Counted from the first letter of the stretch, positions 17,322-25,380 are shown. The stretch: DNA of 45,682 nucleotides from Magnetospirillum fulvum MGU-K5 (GCF_000442515.1 NZ_AQPH01000023.1:1-45682); one strand, 5' to 3'. Program-made: numbers and translations. Notes: a model not told the origin generated them from the sequence alone.

Positions 17322-17795
17322 ATGACACAGCGGATGAAGTCTCTGGTTCCTGCGCTGCTTCTCGCGGCGGCGATGGCGACCCCAGCGGCGGCCGAGGAAG
17401 TCGGCAGCGTCTCGACCGTGTTCAAGGCGCTTGGCCCCAACGACAAAATCGTGATCGAAGCGTTCGACGATCCCCAGGTTATCGGCGTCACCTGCTATCT
17501 GTCGCGGGCCAAGACCGGCGGGATCAAGGGCGGGATCGGCATTGCCGAGGATACCGCCGACGCCGCGATTGCCTGCCGTCAGGTCGGTCCGATCCAGTTC
17601 GTCGAGCAGATCAAGGACGGCGACACCGTGTTCAAGAAGGACACCTCGCTGCTGTTCAAGACGATGCAGGTGGTCCGATTCCTCGACCGCAAGCGCAACG
17701 TGCTGGTCTATCTGGTCTATAGCGACCGGATCATTGAAGGCTCGCCGAAGAATTCGGTGTCGGCGGTGCCGATCCAGAAGAACTGGATTCCGTAA
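17322..17795 (+). CDS. creA: CreA family protein, secreted
   Basis: CreA is a small conserved periplasmic protein of unknown role. The 157-residue precursor has a signal peptide ([20 protein letters not shown] near the start) and the family blocks [41 protein letters not shown] and [22 protein letters not shown]. Two cysteines (in GVTCYL and IACRQV) fit the conserved pair. I chose the ATG at 17322, nine bases after AAGGA; the ATG at 17316 is too close to that site. A CCTCCG/CGGAGG hairpin at 17278-17295 lies in the leader. The gene ends one base before the GTG of the next gene. Confidence 0.9.
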   Translation: MTQRMKSLVPALLLAAAMATPAAAEEVGSVSTVFKALGPNDKIVIEAFDDPQVIGVTCYLSRAKTGGIKGGIGIAEDTADAAIACRQVGPIQFVEQIKDGDTVFKKDTSLLFKTMQVVRFLDRKRNVLVYLVYSDRIIEGSPKNSVSAVPIQKNWIP

Positions 17796-17796
17796 G

Positions 17797-19410
17797 GTGA
17801 CGACTGACCTGCCCGCCGATCAACGGCTGTTGCTCGACGGGTTGCTGGCTCGGCTGGACGGCATCCGCGATTCGGCGGCGCTGTCCCAATTTATGTCCGA
17901 CGTGCTGCGCAGCCTGCTGCGCCGCCAGGGCGACGCCGAGTTCCGCGAGACGATCCAGGCCGCCTTTGCCGAGGGTCTGGTCGCCCATACCTGGGACGAG
18001 CAAAAGGTGCTGGCCGCCGAAGTGATCCGGGTCGTGATCGACAAACGGCCCGAGATCGCGCTCGCCTGGCAAATGGCCAATGCCGGGTCGTCCCCGGTCG
18101 GGACCCGCCGCGCCGCCGATGCGCCGCCGTCCCCGCCGCCAGTCGCGTCCGCGCCGCCGCCGACCTCGGAATATCTCTATGCCGAGGCCGAGGCTGGTCT
18201 TGGCCGCTATGTCGCCGATATCGCGGTGCGGCGGCTGGCCCAATTTCAGGTCCCGCCTGCGACGTTGCCTTCGGCCGCCTATCATTCCGGTCGGCCATTC
18301 TTTCTGTTCGATCCGGCGCTGGGCCAGGTGCTGGGCGATTTCGTCGCCGGGCCGCTGCTGCGCCATTGCCGCGACGGGATGGAACGGCGGGTCTATCGCC
18401 CCTGCGAGGGGGGCGTGCCAGTCGGCGACGAGGCCTGGGCCGCCTATATGGCCGACAAGCGCGACCATGTGTGGGCGATTTTGCTCGACCGGCTGACCCG
18501 GCTGGCCGTCGATCACCAATCGGCCGAAGCCAAGCAGAACGGGGTTCATGAGGGTGGCGATCCCGGCTACCGGATTGTCGAGGTTCCGGTTACCAAGCCG
18601 CGTCATTTCTCGATCCTGGGGGTCGAGTTCACCCTGGGCCACGTCACCACCACCCGCAGGGTCAGGGTCAAGACCCCGCCCGCCAACGCGCTGGAGTCCA
18701 ACGAGCAAGAGGCGCTCGATCTGCTGGCCGAACTGCGCCTCTTGGCCGAGCGGGCGCGGATCGAGCTGCCCGACAGTGCCGACTTCCAGTTCCTGCGCAC
18801 TTTGTTCGAGTTCAACGTTCGCCAGTTCGTCGCGCTCCGCGACGAATTGATGGCGCTGTTTGCCAATGCCGGGACCAGCGGGCCGTTCCTGCTGGAACGG
18901 CTCCACGCGATCGACGATGTGCTGAGCAGCATTCTGGCCGACATTCTGGGGCTGATGCTGTTCACCCGTCACGGGGACGGGCGGTTCGGCCTGTCCGATT
19001 TTTATTATTTCTGCCAGGGAGCCGCCCGCGATTTCAGCGCGGTCAGCGAGACAAGGCCGTTCAGCGTGATCGAGATCGCCTCGCGCCCGCGCGAACTGGT
19101 GCTGCAACTGCGCGAGGGGCTCCGGCGGCGGGTCCATCCCGACAAGCTGTTGTCGGCGGTCGAGAAGCTGCTGGAATGCTGGACGGTGATCGGCCGCACC
19201 CGCTTTGGCACCGAGCTTGATCAGGGGTTGGCGGTATTTGACTCGTTTGCGCCGTTGTTCGCCGACGATCCCGATTGCGAGGTGATCGCGGAAATCACCC
19301 GGATGGTTCGCGGCCAATTGGTGACCGGCGGGGCCAGCCGCGAGTCGCTGTTGCTGGCGCTGGGGCGGGCCTATGAACCGATTGGACGGCGGACGGCGGG
19401 ACGATATTGA
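17797..19410 (+). CDS. Unrecognised 537-residue cytosolic protein
   Basis: I do not recognise this family. The protein has no signal peptide or membrane helix. An N-terminal helical part (1-90) is followed by a Pro-rich linker (DAPPSPPPVASAPPPTSEY), then a long mixed alpha/beta region with ADFQFLRTLFEFNVRQFVAL and LSDFYYFCQGAARDFS. A late block reads RPRELVLQLREGLRRRVHP, and the end LLLALGRAYEPIGRRTAGRY is basic. The GTG start follows the creA stop by one base without a clear ribosome-binding site, so translation may depend on creA; an ATG at 17893 is the alternative. The stop overlaps the next ATG (TGATG). Context suggests an envelope-related operon, but the function is unknown. Confidence 0.65.
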   Translation: MTTDLPADQRLLLDGLLARLDGIRDSAALSQFMSDVLRSLLRRQGDAEFRETIQAAFAEGLVAHTWDEQKVLAAEVIRVVIDKRPEIALAWQMANAGSSPVGTRRAADAPPSPPPVASAPPPTSEYLYAEAEAGLGRYVADIAVRRLAQFQVPPATLPSAAYHSGRPFFLFDPALGQVLGDFVAGPLLRHCRDGMERRVYRPCEGGVPVGDEAWAAYMADKRDHVWAILLDRLTRLAVDHQSAEAKQNGVHEGGDPGYRIVEVPVTKPRHFSILGVEFTLGHVTTTRRVRVKTPPANALESNEQEALDLLAELRLLAERARIELPDSADFQFLRTLFEFNVRQFVALRDELMALFANAGTSGPFLLERLHAIDDVLSSILADILGLMLFTRHGDGRFGLSDFYYFCQGAARDFSAVSETRPFSVIEIASRPRELVLQLREGLRRRVHPDKLLSAVEKLLECWTVIGRTRFGTELDQGLAVFDSFAPLFADDPDCEVIAEITRMVRGQLVTGGASRESLLLALGRAYEPIGRRTAGRY

Positions 19411-20360
19411 TGCGTATTCTGTTTATCACCGCGAGCCGGATCGGCGATGCCGTCTTATCAACCGGGCTGTTGAATCATCTGGCCGAACGCTATCCCGACG
19501 CCCGCTTCACCGTTGCCTGCGGGGCTCCGGCTGCCCCGTTGTTCGCCGCCGCTCCGTTCGTTGACGAGGTGATCCCGATGATCAAGCGCCGCCGCGCCGG
19601 TCATTGGATCGATCTGTGGCGACGCACCGTGACACGGCGCTGGAATCTGGTAGTCGATCTGCGCGGCTCGGCGATCGGTTGGCTGCTGCCCGCGTGGCGG
19701 CGGCGGGTGCTGAAATCCTCGTGGGAGCCGCGTCACCGGCTGGCCCATCTCGCCACCGTGCTGCGGCTTGATCACGTTCCGCTGCCCCGCTTGTGGGCCG
19801 GGACGGCCGAGCGGGCGGCGGCGGAACGGCTGATCCCGTCCGGCGGGCCGGTTCTGGCGGTCGGTCCCACCGCCAATTGGGGGGGCAAGCAATGGCCCGC
19901 CGACCGCTTCGTCGCGGTGATCGCGCGTCTGACCGCGCCGGGTGGGGTTCTGGCCGAGGCCCGGGTCGCGGTGATCAGTTCGCCGACCGAGCGGGAGGCC
20001 GCCGCCCCGGTGCTGGCATCGGTGCCGCCCGAGCGCCGGATCGATCTGACCGACGGCGCGCACGATCTCGCCACAATCTATGCCTGCCTGGAACGCTGCG
20101 CTTTTTACCTGGGCAACGATTCCGGGCTGATGCACATGGCGGCGGCGGCGGGAGTGCCGACGCTGGGGCTGTTCGGGCCGTCGTCCGAGATCTTCTATGG
20201 TCCGGCGGGGCCACGGGCGGCCAGCGTGCGCGGGCCGCGCTCGTTCGAAGATATCTGCCATGCCCCCGATTTCGATCACCGCCGTCAGGACAGCCTGATG
20301 CATGATCTCGATCCCGAGACGGTGGTCGCGGCGGCTGAACGGCTGTGGGCCAGCCTGTGA
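19410..20360 (+). CDS. Glycosyltransferase family 9 (heptosyltransferase-like) protein
   Basis: The 316-residue protein has the GT9 two-Rossmann layout. It opens with MRILFITASRIGDAVLSTG, the family's conserved phosphate-free acceptor loop with GDA. The donor domain contains GPTANWGGKQWPADRF and the family signature GNDSGLMHMAAAAGVPTLGL followed by FGPSS. GT9 enzymes transfer heptose or another sugar from ADP/UDP donors to the LPS inner core at the cytosolic face. The exact sugar cannot be read. The start overlaps the preceding gene (TGATG) and the stop overlaps the GTG of the TonB-like gene (GTGA). Confidence 0.88.
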   Translation: MRILFITASRIGDAVLSTGLLNHLAERYPDARFTVACGAPAAPLFAAAPFVDEVIPMIKRRRAGHWIDLWRRTVTRRWNLVVDLRGSAIGWLLPAWRRRVLKSSWEPRHRLAHLATVLRLDHVPLPRLWAGTAERAAAERLIPSGGPVLAVGPTANWGGKQWPADRFVAVIARLTAPGGVLAEARVAVISSPTEREAAAPVLASVPPERRIDLTDGAHDLATIYACLERCAFYLGNDSGLMHMAAAAGVPTLGLFGPSSEIFYGPAGPRAASVRGPRSFEDICHAPDFDHRRQDSLMHDLDPETVVAAAERLWASL

Positions 20361-21118
20361 CCCGCAGGCGCCTGCGTCTGCGCCTTTCGACCGCCGTTTG
20401 GGCTTTGCTGATTTCGCTGGCGTTGCATCTGGTGGCGTTCGTCGGCGTGTGGCGGCTCCAGATCGATCTGCCGCCCGATCCGGTTGCCGAGCGGGTGACG
20501 ATTGTCGATCTCGCGCCGCTGCCGCCGTCTCCTCCCCCGCCGCCCCCAGCCCCTCCGCCCCCTCCACCATCACCGCCTCCGCCGCCACCGTCACAGAAAG
20601 CGGACCCGAGGCCGAAGGAGCCGCCGCCGCCTCCGCCGCAATTGACCCGCGCCCCGATCGCCAAGCACTCCTCGGGGGTCAAGTCCGGTAATGAGTCCGT
20701 CCGCCCCGCCCCTTCGGCCGCAGCGGTGCTGAGCGTCGAGACCGCCGGAAGCCGCAAGCCTCAGGCTCCGGCACGCGGCGGACTCAGCCAAAGCGCCCAG
20801 GATTTCATCCTGGCCCAGATTCTGAAGATGTGGCGGTTCGATACCGCGCCGATGAAAGGGAAGGGGGTGGTGATCTCGGCGATGATCGAGATCAATGCCG
20901 ACGGCACCCTGGCCGGGGCGATGAACCGCACGGTTCCATGGAATCCCGGCGCGGTGATCTCGGGCTATGACCGCCTGCCGCCCGACAGCCCGCTGCGCCG
21001 GGCGCTGGAAGCCTATCTGCTGGCGCTGCGGCTGGCCCAGCCGCTGACCCTGCCGCCCGACGACGGCAAGGGCTGGCCGCGCCGGATGACCCTCCGCTTC
21101 GCGATCGACGATCTGTAA
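20357..21118 (+). CDS. TonB-like energy transducer with polyproline linker
   Basis: The 253-residue protein has a short basic N-terminus, one membrane helix (about residues 11-34), a long proline tract (about 50-100) and a periplasmic C-terminal domain. The helix carries Ser20-x3-His24 (SLALH), the TonB signature for coupling to ExbB/ExbD. The C-terminal domain (QDFILAQILKMWRFDTAPMK, later VVISAMIEINADGTLAGAM) resembles TolA/TonB C-terminal folds. It may therefore transmit proton-motive force to an outer-membrane receptor or the Tol system. No exbB or exbD is in the window. The GTG start overlaps the glycosyltransferase stop. Repeat copy B begins 7 bases after its TAA. Confidence 0.75.
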   Translation: MTRRRLRLRLSTAVWALLISLALHLVAFVGVWRLQIDLPPDPVAERVTIVDLAPLPPSPPPPPPAPPPPPPSPPPPPPSQKADPRPKEPPPPPPQLTRAPIAKHSSGVKSGNESVRPAPSAAAVLSVETAGSRKPQAPARGGLSQSAQDFILAQILKMWRFDTAPMKGKGVVISAMIEINADGTLAGAMNRTVPWNPGAVISGYDRLPPDSPLRRALEAYLLALRLAQPLTLPPDDGKGWPRRMTLRFAIDDL

Positions 21119-21125
21119 GAAGAGC

Positions 21126-21261
21126 TTATACCAAGCTGCATCATGCAGCTTGTAGGCCCAAGGGGCCGCGCGCCCCATGGCGCGGAGCCAAGCGAACGGA
21201 GTGAGCGCCCGGCGAATGAGGGCCTGCGCGGATCGATTTCGATCAGCGCAGCTTGGTATTA
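21126..21261 (-). repeat. Palindromic intergenic element, copy B (full)
   Basis: Read on the minus strand it runs TAATACCAAGCTGCGC, a hairpin, CCTCATTCGCCGGGCG, the core CTTGGCTCCGCGCC, a GCGCGGCCCC/TTGGGCCTA block, and a second hairpin ending TTGGTATAA. The right-end hairpin is a perfect CAAGCTGCAT/ATGCAGCTTG stem (21132-21141 with 21143-21152). The element fills the gap between the convergent TonB-like gene and chrR. Its TAATACC end provides the chrR stop codon (21259-21261). Confidence 0.85.
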
Positions 21262-21894
21262 CCCCGCGAACGGAGCGAACAGACGGCTAAGCAATCCGCT
21301 TGGGCGGATCGGGTCGTCGCCGACGCACAGGCACAGACAGGCTTGATCGGTATCGGCGACCGGGCGATAGAAGCGGTTGGCGGCCTCGACCGCGAAATCG
21401 CCGGGGCGGTAATGCCCGACCGCATCGCGATAGGCTCCCTGCAACACCACGTTAACTTCGGCGGCGGCGTGGCGGTGACGGGGCGAGACCACGCCAGCCT
21501 GCATCCGGATCAAGCGGGCCTGGGCGCGGTCGGAGCTGACCAGGATTGCCTGATCGATTCCGGGCGAGACGGGGTGCCAGGACAGACGGGCCGAATCGCC
21601 GCCGCAATAGGCTCCGATCGGGCCGGGCAAGGCGGAGCCACGGGCGGGCAAGCGGGGCGCGGGCGGGGTCCGGTCGAGCCGGGCCAGGGTGCGGGCCAGC
21701 GCGTCGTCGGCCATCGCGCAAATGGGAAGGGATTCGAACGTCGCTCCGGCCAGGGCTTCAAGCCGGGTCACTTCGGCCCGACAGCGTGGGCAGAAGGCGA
21801 GGTGGGTGGCGACGGCCAGCGCCGTCGCTTCGTCCATCGCTCCGGCGGCATAGGCCGCCAGCAACGCGTCGGAGGGGTGGAAGGAGGCGCTCAT
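21259..21894 (-). CDS. chrR: Zinc-binding anti-sigma factor ChrR
   Basis: ChrR holds RpoE inactive until singlet oxygen or organic hydroperoxides cause its release. The 211-residue protein has the N-terminal ZAS zinc site with His6, His31, Cys35 and Cys38 (HLAFCPRC), the same numbering I recall for Rhodobacter sphaeroides ChrR. A C-terminal cupin domain follows, with metal ligands in SPRHRHAAAEVNVVLQG and HYRPGDFAVE. The ATG overlaps the rpoE stop (ATGA), so the anti-sigma is coupled to its sigma factor. Its TAA stop codon is made by the first bases of repeat copy B. Confidence 0.93.
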   Translation of the reverse strand: MSASFHPSDALLAAYAAGAMDEATALAVATHLAFCPRCRAEVTRLEALAGATFESLPICAMADDALARTLARLDRTPPAPRLPARGSALPGPIGAYCGGDSARLSWHPVSPGIDQAILVSSDRAQARLIRMQAGVVSPRHRHAAAEVNVVLQGAYRDAVGHYRPGDFAVEAANRFYRPVADTDQACLCLCVGDDPIRPSGLLSRLFAPFAG

Positions 21895-22475
21895 CGGCTT
21901 TCTCCCAACAGGGCCTTGATCCGCCCCATCGCCAGTCTCATGCGGGATTTAACGGTTCCCAGCGGCACATCGAGCCGGGAGGCGATCTCGGCGTGGGGCA
22001 TGTCCTCGAAGAAGGACAGGGCCACCACCCGCGCCTGATCCGGCGGTAAGTGGGTCAAAGCCGTGCGCACCCGCTGTTCGCGGCGCCCGGTCTCCAATGC
22101 CTCGTCGGCGGGCGGGGCCGGATCGACGACCAGATCGGGGTCGTCCGGGTCGATCTCGGGCCGCCGTTCGTGGCGCAGCCGGTCGATCCGCAGATTGCGG
22201 GCGATGGCAAAAATCCAGGTGCTCGCGCTGGCCCGTTCGGGATCGAACGCCGCCGCTTTGCTCCACACCGTCAGCATCGCGTCCTGCGCCAGTTCCTCGG
22301 CCACCGCATCCTCGGCCCCCAGGCGACGCAGATAGGATTTGATCCGGGGCGCGTAATACAGGAACAGCGCGGAAAAGGCGGCCTGATCGCGGGATTGGGC
22401 GACCGCCCGCAAGCGAGCGTTCATCGTCTGGGCGTGCGGGTCCGGGTCTGCCGGGGTGTCGTCGCGGGCGATCAT
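21891..22475 (-). CDS. rpoE: ECF sigma factor RpoE (ChrR-controlled)
   Basis: This is a group 4 sigma-70 factor of 194 residues. Region 2 reads LFLYYAPRIKSYLRRLG through ASTWIFAIARNLRIDRLRHE, and region 4 reads ALTHLPPDQARVVALSFFED and LDVPLGTVKSRMRLAM, the -35-recognition helix-turn-helix. With chrR directly downstream it fits the singlet-oxygen-responsive ECF group of photosynthetic alphaproteobacteria. The ATG is preceded by GGGAGGA. An RpoE-type promoter is seen upstream of the small ORF at 22569-22724, consistent with autoregulation. The 93-base stretch before the start holds no other clear gene. Confidence 0.92.
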   Translation of the reverse strand: MIARDDTPADPDPHAQTMNARLRAVAQSRDQAAFSALFLYYAPRIKSYLRRLGAEDAVAEELAQDAMLTVWSKAAAFDPERASASTWIFAIARNLRIDRLRHERRPEIDPDDPDLVVDPAPPADEALETGRREQRVRTALTHLPPDQARVVALSFFEDMPHAEIASRLDVPLGTVKSRMRLAMGRIKALLGESR

Positions 22476-22568
22476 GATCCTCCCGTCGTGTTATCGGCGG
22501 GCCGACCAGAGACAGCTCTGGCACGGCCTCGGACCGATCATCGTCGCGACGGGAGGAAAAAGCCAGCA

Positions 22569-22724
22569 TCAGCCCGCCCCGGCCGCCATCCGCTCGTAGC
22601 TGATCGCCAGCGAGCGCAGCACCGGCCCGGCTCCGTCATGGCCATTGGCGATGTCGCGCAGAGCGCGGGCCAGGGCGATCAAGGTGGTCTTGTCAGCGGT
22701 GCGGGAAGTCGTCGAAGCCATCAT
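22569..22724 (-). CDS. Small 51-residue ORF heading the rpoE-chrR unit
   Basis: This is a short, mostly helical product (MMASTTSRTADKTTLIALAR then ALRDIANGHDGAGPV). I do not recognise it. It has a good AAGGAG site five bases before the first of two tandem ATGs, and an RpoE-like promoter ends about 30 bases upstream. It is followed by rpoE on the same strand after 93 bases. Those features support a real gene, or a leader peptide, cotranscribed with rpoE. No signal peptide, membrane segment or cysteine is present. The coding claim rests on position, start signals and codon composition only. Confidence 0.5.
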   Translation of the reverse strand: MMASTTSRTADKTTLIALARALRDIANGHDGAGPVLRSLAISYERMAAGAG

Positions 22725-22754
22725 CGGTCTCCTTGGAGAGCGTCGGTTATGATG

Positions 22755-22784
22755 GTTCTACGCAGCCCCGGCCGGGTTGGATCA
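22755..22784 (-). promoter_or_regulatory. RpoE-type (ECF) promoter, probable autoregulatory site
   Basis: On the minus strand TGATCC (22784-22779), an 18-base spacer and TAGAAC (22760-22755) resemble the -35 TGATC and TA-rich -10 of RpoE/ChrR-controlled promoters known from Rhodobacter. The -35 sits in the loop of a GGCCGG/CCGGCC inverted repeat. Predicted start is about 25 bases before the small ORF. Confidence 0.5.
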
Positions 22785-22804
22785 CCGGCCGCAGCAAAAA
22801 AAGA

Positions 22805-23233
22805 TCAGGGGAAGCCGCCGCCGTCGGCATGGGACGTCCGGCCGTCGGTGAGGTGAAGATCAATCTCGGTCACTGGACAGGGGGCGATTCCGGTGCTGCG
22901 CCCGCCCAGCGGTCGGACCACCGTCTCGACCATGCATTGCTGCGAGCAGACTTCGGAGCAGACTTCGATGCGGTTTTCCCACATTTCGGTGGCGGCCTGG
23001 ACGACATAGCCGTGCATCGCCCGCGCATCCTCGTCGGAATAACGGCCGCCCAGCGCCTTGGTATACTCGGCGATCATCCTGTCAGGCGAGATGTCGGAAC
23101 AGCCGCAATTGGCGACCAGACCGAGAAAGCGGCCCATCCGGCCGTACCAGGCCGGTTGTTCTGGCGGCGGCAGACAGCCGGGGAGCAGGAGCGGCAGCCC
23201 CAGCGCCAGCACGAATGCCGCGCGGGCTGTCAT
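22805..23233 (-). CDS. Cys-rich outer-membrane lipoprotein, unknown function
   Basis: The 142-residue precursor has a short signal peptide ending in a lipobox (LLLPGC, Cys20), so it should be lipidated. The mature part is rich in cysteines (NCGCSD, VCSEVCSQQC, IAPCPV), which suggests disulfides or a metal site. I do not recognise a domain family. The ATG overlaps the stop of the upstream 107-residue gene (ATGA), so the two are cotranslated. After its stop comes a T-run and then the rpoE promoter region, so it is probably a separate transcription unit from rpoE. Confidence 0.65.
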   Translation of the reverse strand: MTARAAFVLALGLPLLLPGCLPPPEQPAWYGRMGRFLGLVANCGCSDISPDRMIAEYTKALGGRYSDEDARAMHGYVVQAATEMWENRIEVCSEVCSQQCMVETVVRPLGGRSTGIAPCPVTEIDLHLTDGRTSHADGGGFP

Positions 23234-23553
23234 GCCGCGATCCTGTCGAGATGGTCGGCCAGACGCCCCAGCGCGGCCGAGAGCAGGCGATGATCGTTGG
23301 CGTCGAGTACGGCGGCCATGATTGCGGCACCTTCGTCGCTCAACAGGTCAAGGGTCTGGAGCGCGGGAAGCACGCCATCTTCGGCCAAGAGGTCGAGCGC
23401 GGTGCGGAAGATGCGGTGTCGACCGCCGCGCGATTCCTCGCCCAATAATTCGGCCAATGCATCAGGACAGGGTTGCTTGCGGTGGACCCGAAAAGCAAGA
23501 CCTCGCAGTAAGCGAGCTTTTTCAACTGGGTCGAGAGAATCGTTGCGGGCCAT
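23230..23553 (-). CDS. Unrecognised 107-residue helical protein
   Basis: This is a soluble, helix-rich protein (LDLLAEDGVLPALQTLDLLS, LLSAALGRLADHLDRIAA) with no signal peptide. I do not recognise it. It is coupled by ATGA overlap to the lipoprotein downstream. It is divergent from the SH3 protein gene across a 156-base gap. Codon composition matches the neighbourhood, and the frame is free of anything odd. Confidence 0.55.
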   Translation of the reverse strand: MARNDSLDPVEKARLLRGLAFRVHRKQPCPDALAELLGEESRGGRHRIFRTALDLLAEDGVLPALQTLDLLSDEGAAIMAAVLDANDHRLLSAALGRLADHLDRIAA

Positions 23554-23709
23554 GATGGACGCTCCTGCTCCGGCGAGATCCGGGCTCGCAACTTTCGCTC
23601 TCTGGCTGGGGGTGCGTCAACCTTTTCACGATATTGATCGACCGGCTCTCGAAATTGGGTGCCTTGACCATAGGGTCGGCCTCCCGCCTATAATGCCCGG
23701 GGAGGATAC

Positions 23710-24231
23710 ATGCTGGCCTGCGGACCTAGAGCTTTGACGGGGATATTGCGGCTTTCGGCGGCGCTGGTGCTGCTGATGCTGCTGTCGGTCCCGGCCCCAG
23801 CATCCGAAGGCAGCGGACTGCCGTTGCCTCGCTTTGTCTCGTTGCGCTCGGACGAGGTCAATCTGCGCACCGGCCCCGGCGTCCGCTATCCCATCGACTG
23901 GATCTATGCCCGCAAGGATTTGCCGGTCGAAGTGGTGGCCGAGTTCGAATCCTGGCGCAAAATCCGCGACTGGCAAGGGTCCGAGGGCTGGGTCCATCAA
24001 AGCATGTTGTCCAGTCGGCGGATGATGGTGGTGATCGGGGCCCAGCGCCCGTTGCGGGCGTCGGATTCGGACTCCGCCGATCCGGTGGCGATGTTGGAAC
24101 CGGGCGTGCTGGGCCGCCTGCTGCAATGTCCGCGCAACCGCGATTATTGCCGCGCCGAGATCGGCCGCAGCCAGGGTTGGCTGCGGCGCGACGAAATCTG
24201 GGGCGTCTATAAAGGCGAGTGGATCGAGTAA
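23710..24231 (+). CDS. SH3-domain periplasmic protein
   Basis: This is a 173-residue precursor with a signal peptide (ILRLSAALVLLMLLSVPAPA) followed by a bacterial SH3 domain: VNLRTGPGVRYPIDWIYARK is the typical start, with WRKIRDWQGSEGWVHQSML as the central strand pair. A second, degenerate SH3-like half follows (VAMLEPGVLGRLLQC to GWLRRDEIWGVY). Such proteins are thought to bind peptidoglycan. GGAGG precedes the ATG. TATAAT at 23689-23694 is too close to the start to be a secure promoter. Confidence 0.85.
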   Translation: MLACGPRALTGILRLSAALVLLMLLSVPAPASEGSGLPLPRFVSLRSDEVNLRTGPGVRYPIDWIYARKDLPVEVVAEFESWRKIRDWQGSEGWVHQSMLSSRRMMVVIGAQRPLRASDSDSADPVAMLEPGVLGRLLQCPRNRDYCRAEIGRSQGWLRRDEIWGVYKGEWIE

Positions 24232-24254
24232 GGCGGACGGGGCGTGCCCCCGCT

Positions 24255-25205
24255 TTAATCGGCGGCGGGCGGCTCTTCCGGGCAGATCAGATCAACGGTT
24301 TCGTCGGCAATCGCGATTTCGGCGGGCAGGCGGGCGACGATGTCGCCGTCTCCCTGCACCGGAGCCCCGCGCGGCCCGGTGATGATGATCGACTTCGCCT
24401 TGATCACCTGAACCTCGGGCAGTTCGGTCAGCTTGCCCAGCGGCAAGGCAATCCCATAGCGCAGCATCCCGGTGACCCCGGCGGCGGGCAGGATGCAGAT
24501 TTCCAGCATCGGGTCTTCCAGGTTGGCGTCGGGGGCGGCGACGAACGGCCCGCCATAGAAGCGGCCCTTGCACGCCACCACCATCCGCCCTTCATAGGTC
24601 ACGCCGTCGGCGCGGATGGTCAGAATCGGGAAGTCATAGCCGACCGCCTGCTTCAATCCCTCGACGACATAGGCCAGCTTGCCCGCATGGCGTTTCAGGG
24701 TGACGTTGAGCCCGGCGACGACTTCGGCGTCAAGCCCGGCCCCGGCCATCAGCAAAAAGCGGCGGCGATTGGCGGTGCCGAGATGGACTCGCCGCGCCGG
24801 GCCAAAGGCGATGGCGCGGGCGACCTGTTCGCCGTCGCGGGGATCGAGCCCGATTTCGCAGGCGAGCACGTTGGCGGTGCCAAGGGGCAGCACCCCCAGC
24901 GCCAGCCCGCCCCCGGCCAAAGCCAATCCGTTCAGGACTTCATTGACGGTACCGTCGCCTCCGGCGGCGATCACCGCATCGAACAGGGCCGGATCGACGC
25001 TGGCGGCAAAATCCTCCGCATCGCCGCGTTTGGCGGTTTCGCGGACCGTGACGGCGCACCCAAGCTGTTCGAGCCGGTCGACGACACCGATCAGGCGGCG
25101 ACGTTTGTGACGACCGGCGGTGGGGTTGTGAACGATCAGAACCCGGCGCGGCCGGGTCGGGATCGGCGAGGCTTCGATCGACGGGATCAGGCTATTTTCC
25201 AACAT
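24255..25205 (-). CDS. Diacylglycerol/lipid kinase family protein
   Basis: This is a DAGK-catalytic-domain protein of 316 residues (YegS/DgkB-like) that phosphorylates diacylglycerol or a related lipid with ATP. Its motifs are VLIVHNPTAGRHKRRRL, the nucleotide-binding AAGGDGTVNEVLNGLA, PLGTANVLACE, and the C-terminal QGDGDIVARLP. I start at the ATG at 25205; the frame continues to 25313, but that tail lies in AT-rich intergenic sequence. It diverges from the PlcP-like phosphoesterase gene. Since PlcP-type enzymes release diacylglycerol, a neighbouring lipid kinase makes biochemical sense. Confidence 0.85.
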   Translation of the reverse strand: MLENSLIPSIEASPIPTRPRRVLIVHNPTAGRHKRRRLIGVVDRLEQLGCAVTVRETAKRGDAEDFAASVDPALFDAVIAAGGDGTVNEVLNGLALAGGGLALGVLPLGTANVLACEIGLDPRDGEQVARAIAFGPARRVHLGTANRRRFLLMAGAGLDAEVVAGLNVTLKRHAGKLAYVVEGLKQAVGYDFPILTIRADGVTYEGRMVVACKGRFYGGPFVAAPDANLEDPMLEICILPAAGVTGMLRYGIALPLGKLTELPEVQVIKAKSIIITGPRGAPVQGDGDIVARLPAEIAIADETVDLICPEEPPAAD

Positions 25206-25380
25206 GACGCGTTCTATATCGCGGCTTGTTGACGAATCATCAGTGAAATAATTGTTACGAACATTATTCAGTTCGATGAATTTTGGCAAAACTAAGGCAA
25301 TGAGTATGTACAAGCCGACCTATGCGCACTAGAACCGCGACACCTGAAGCGTCCGGAACTGAGATTGGATAGGTGGATGC

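Noticed and set aside
20511-20645. CCGCC-rich tract as a DNA repeat
   Set aside because: It encodes the proline linker of the TonB-like protein; imperfect codon repeats explain it fully.
23689-23694. TATAAT before the SH3 protein gene
   Set aside because: The implied start is about 9 bases before the ATG, inside the ribosome-binding site, and the TTGACC -35 is 19 bases away.
25206-25380. Pho box upstream of the PlcP-like gene
   Set aside because: No pair of CTGTCAT-like half sites with 11-base periodicity could be found on either strand.
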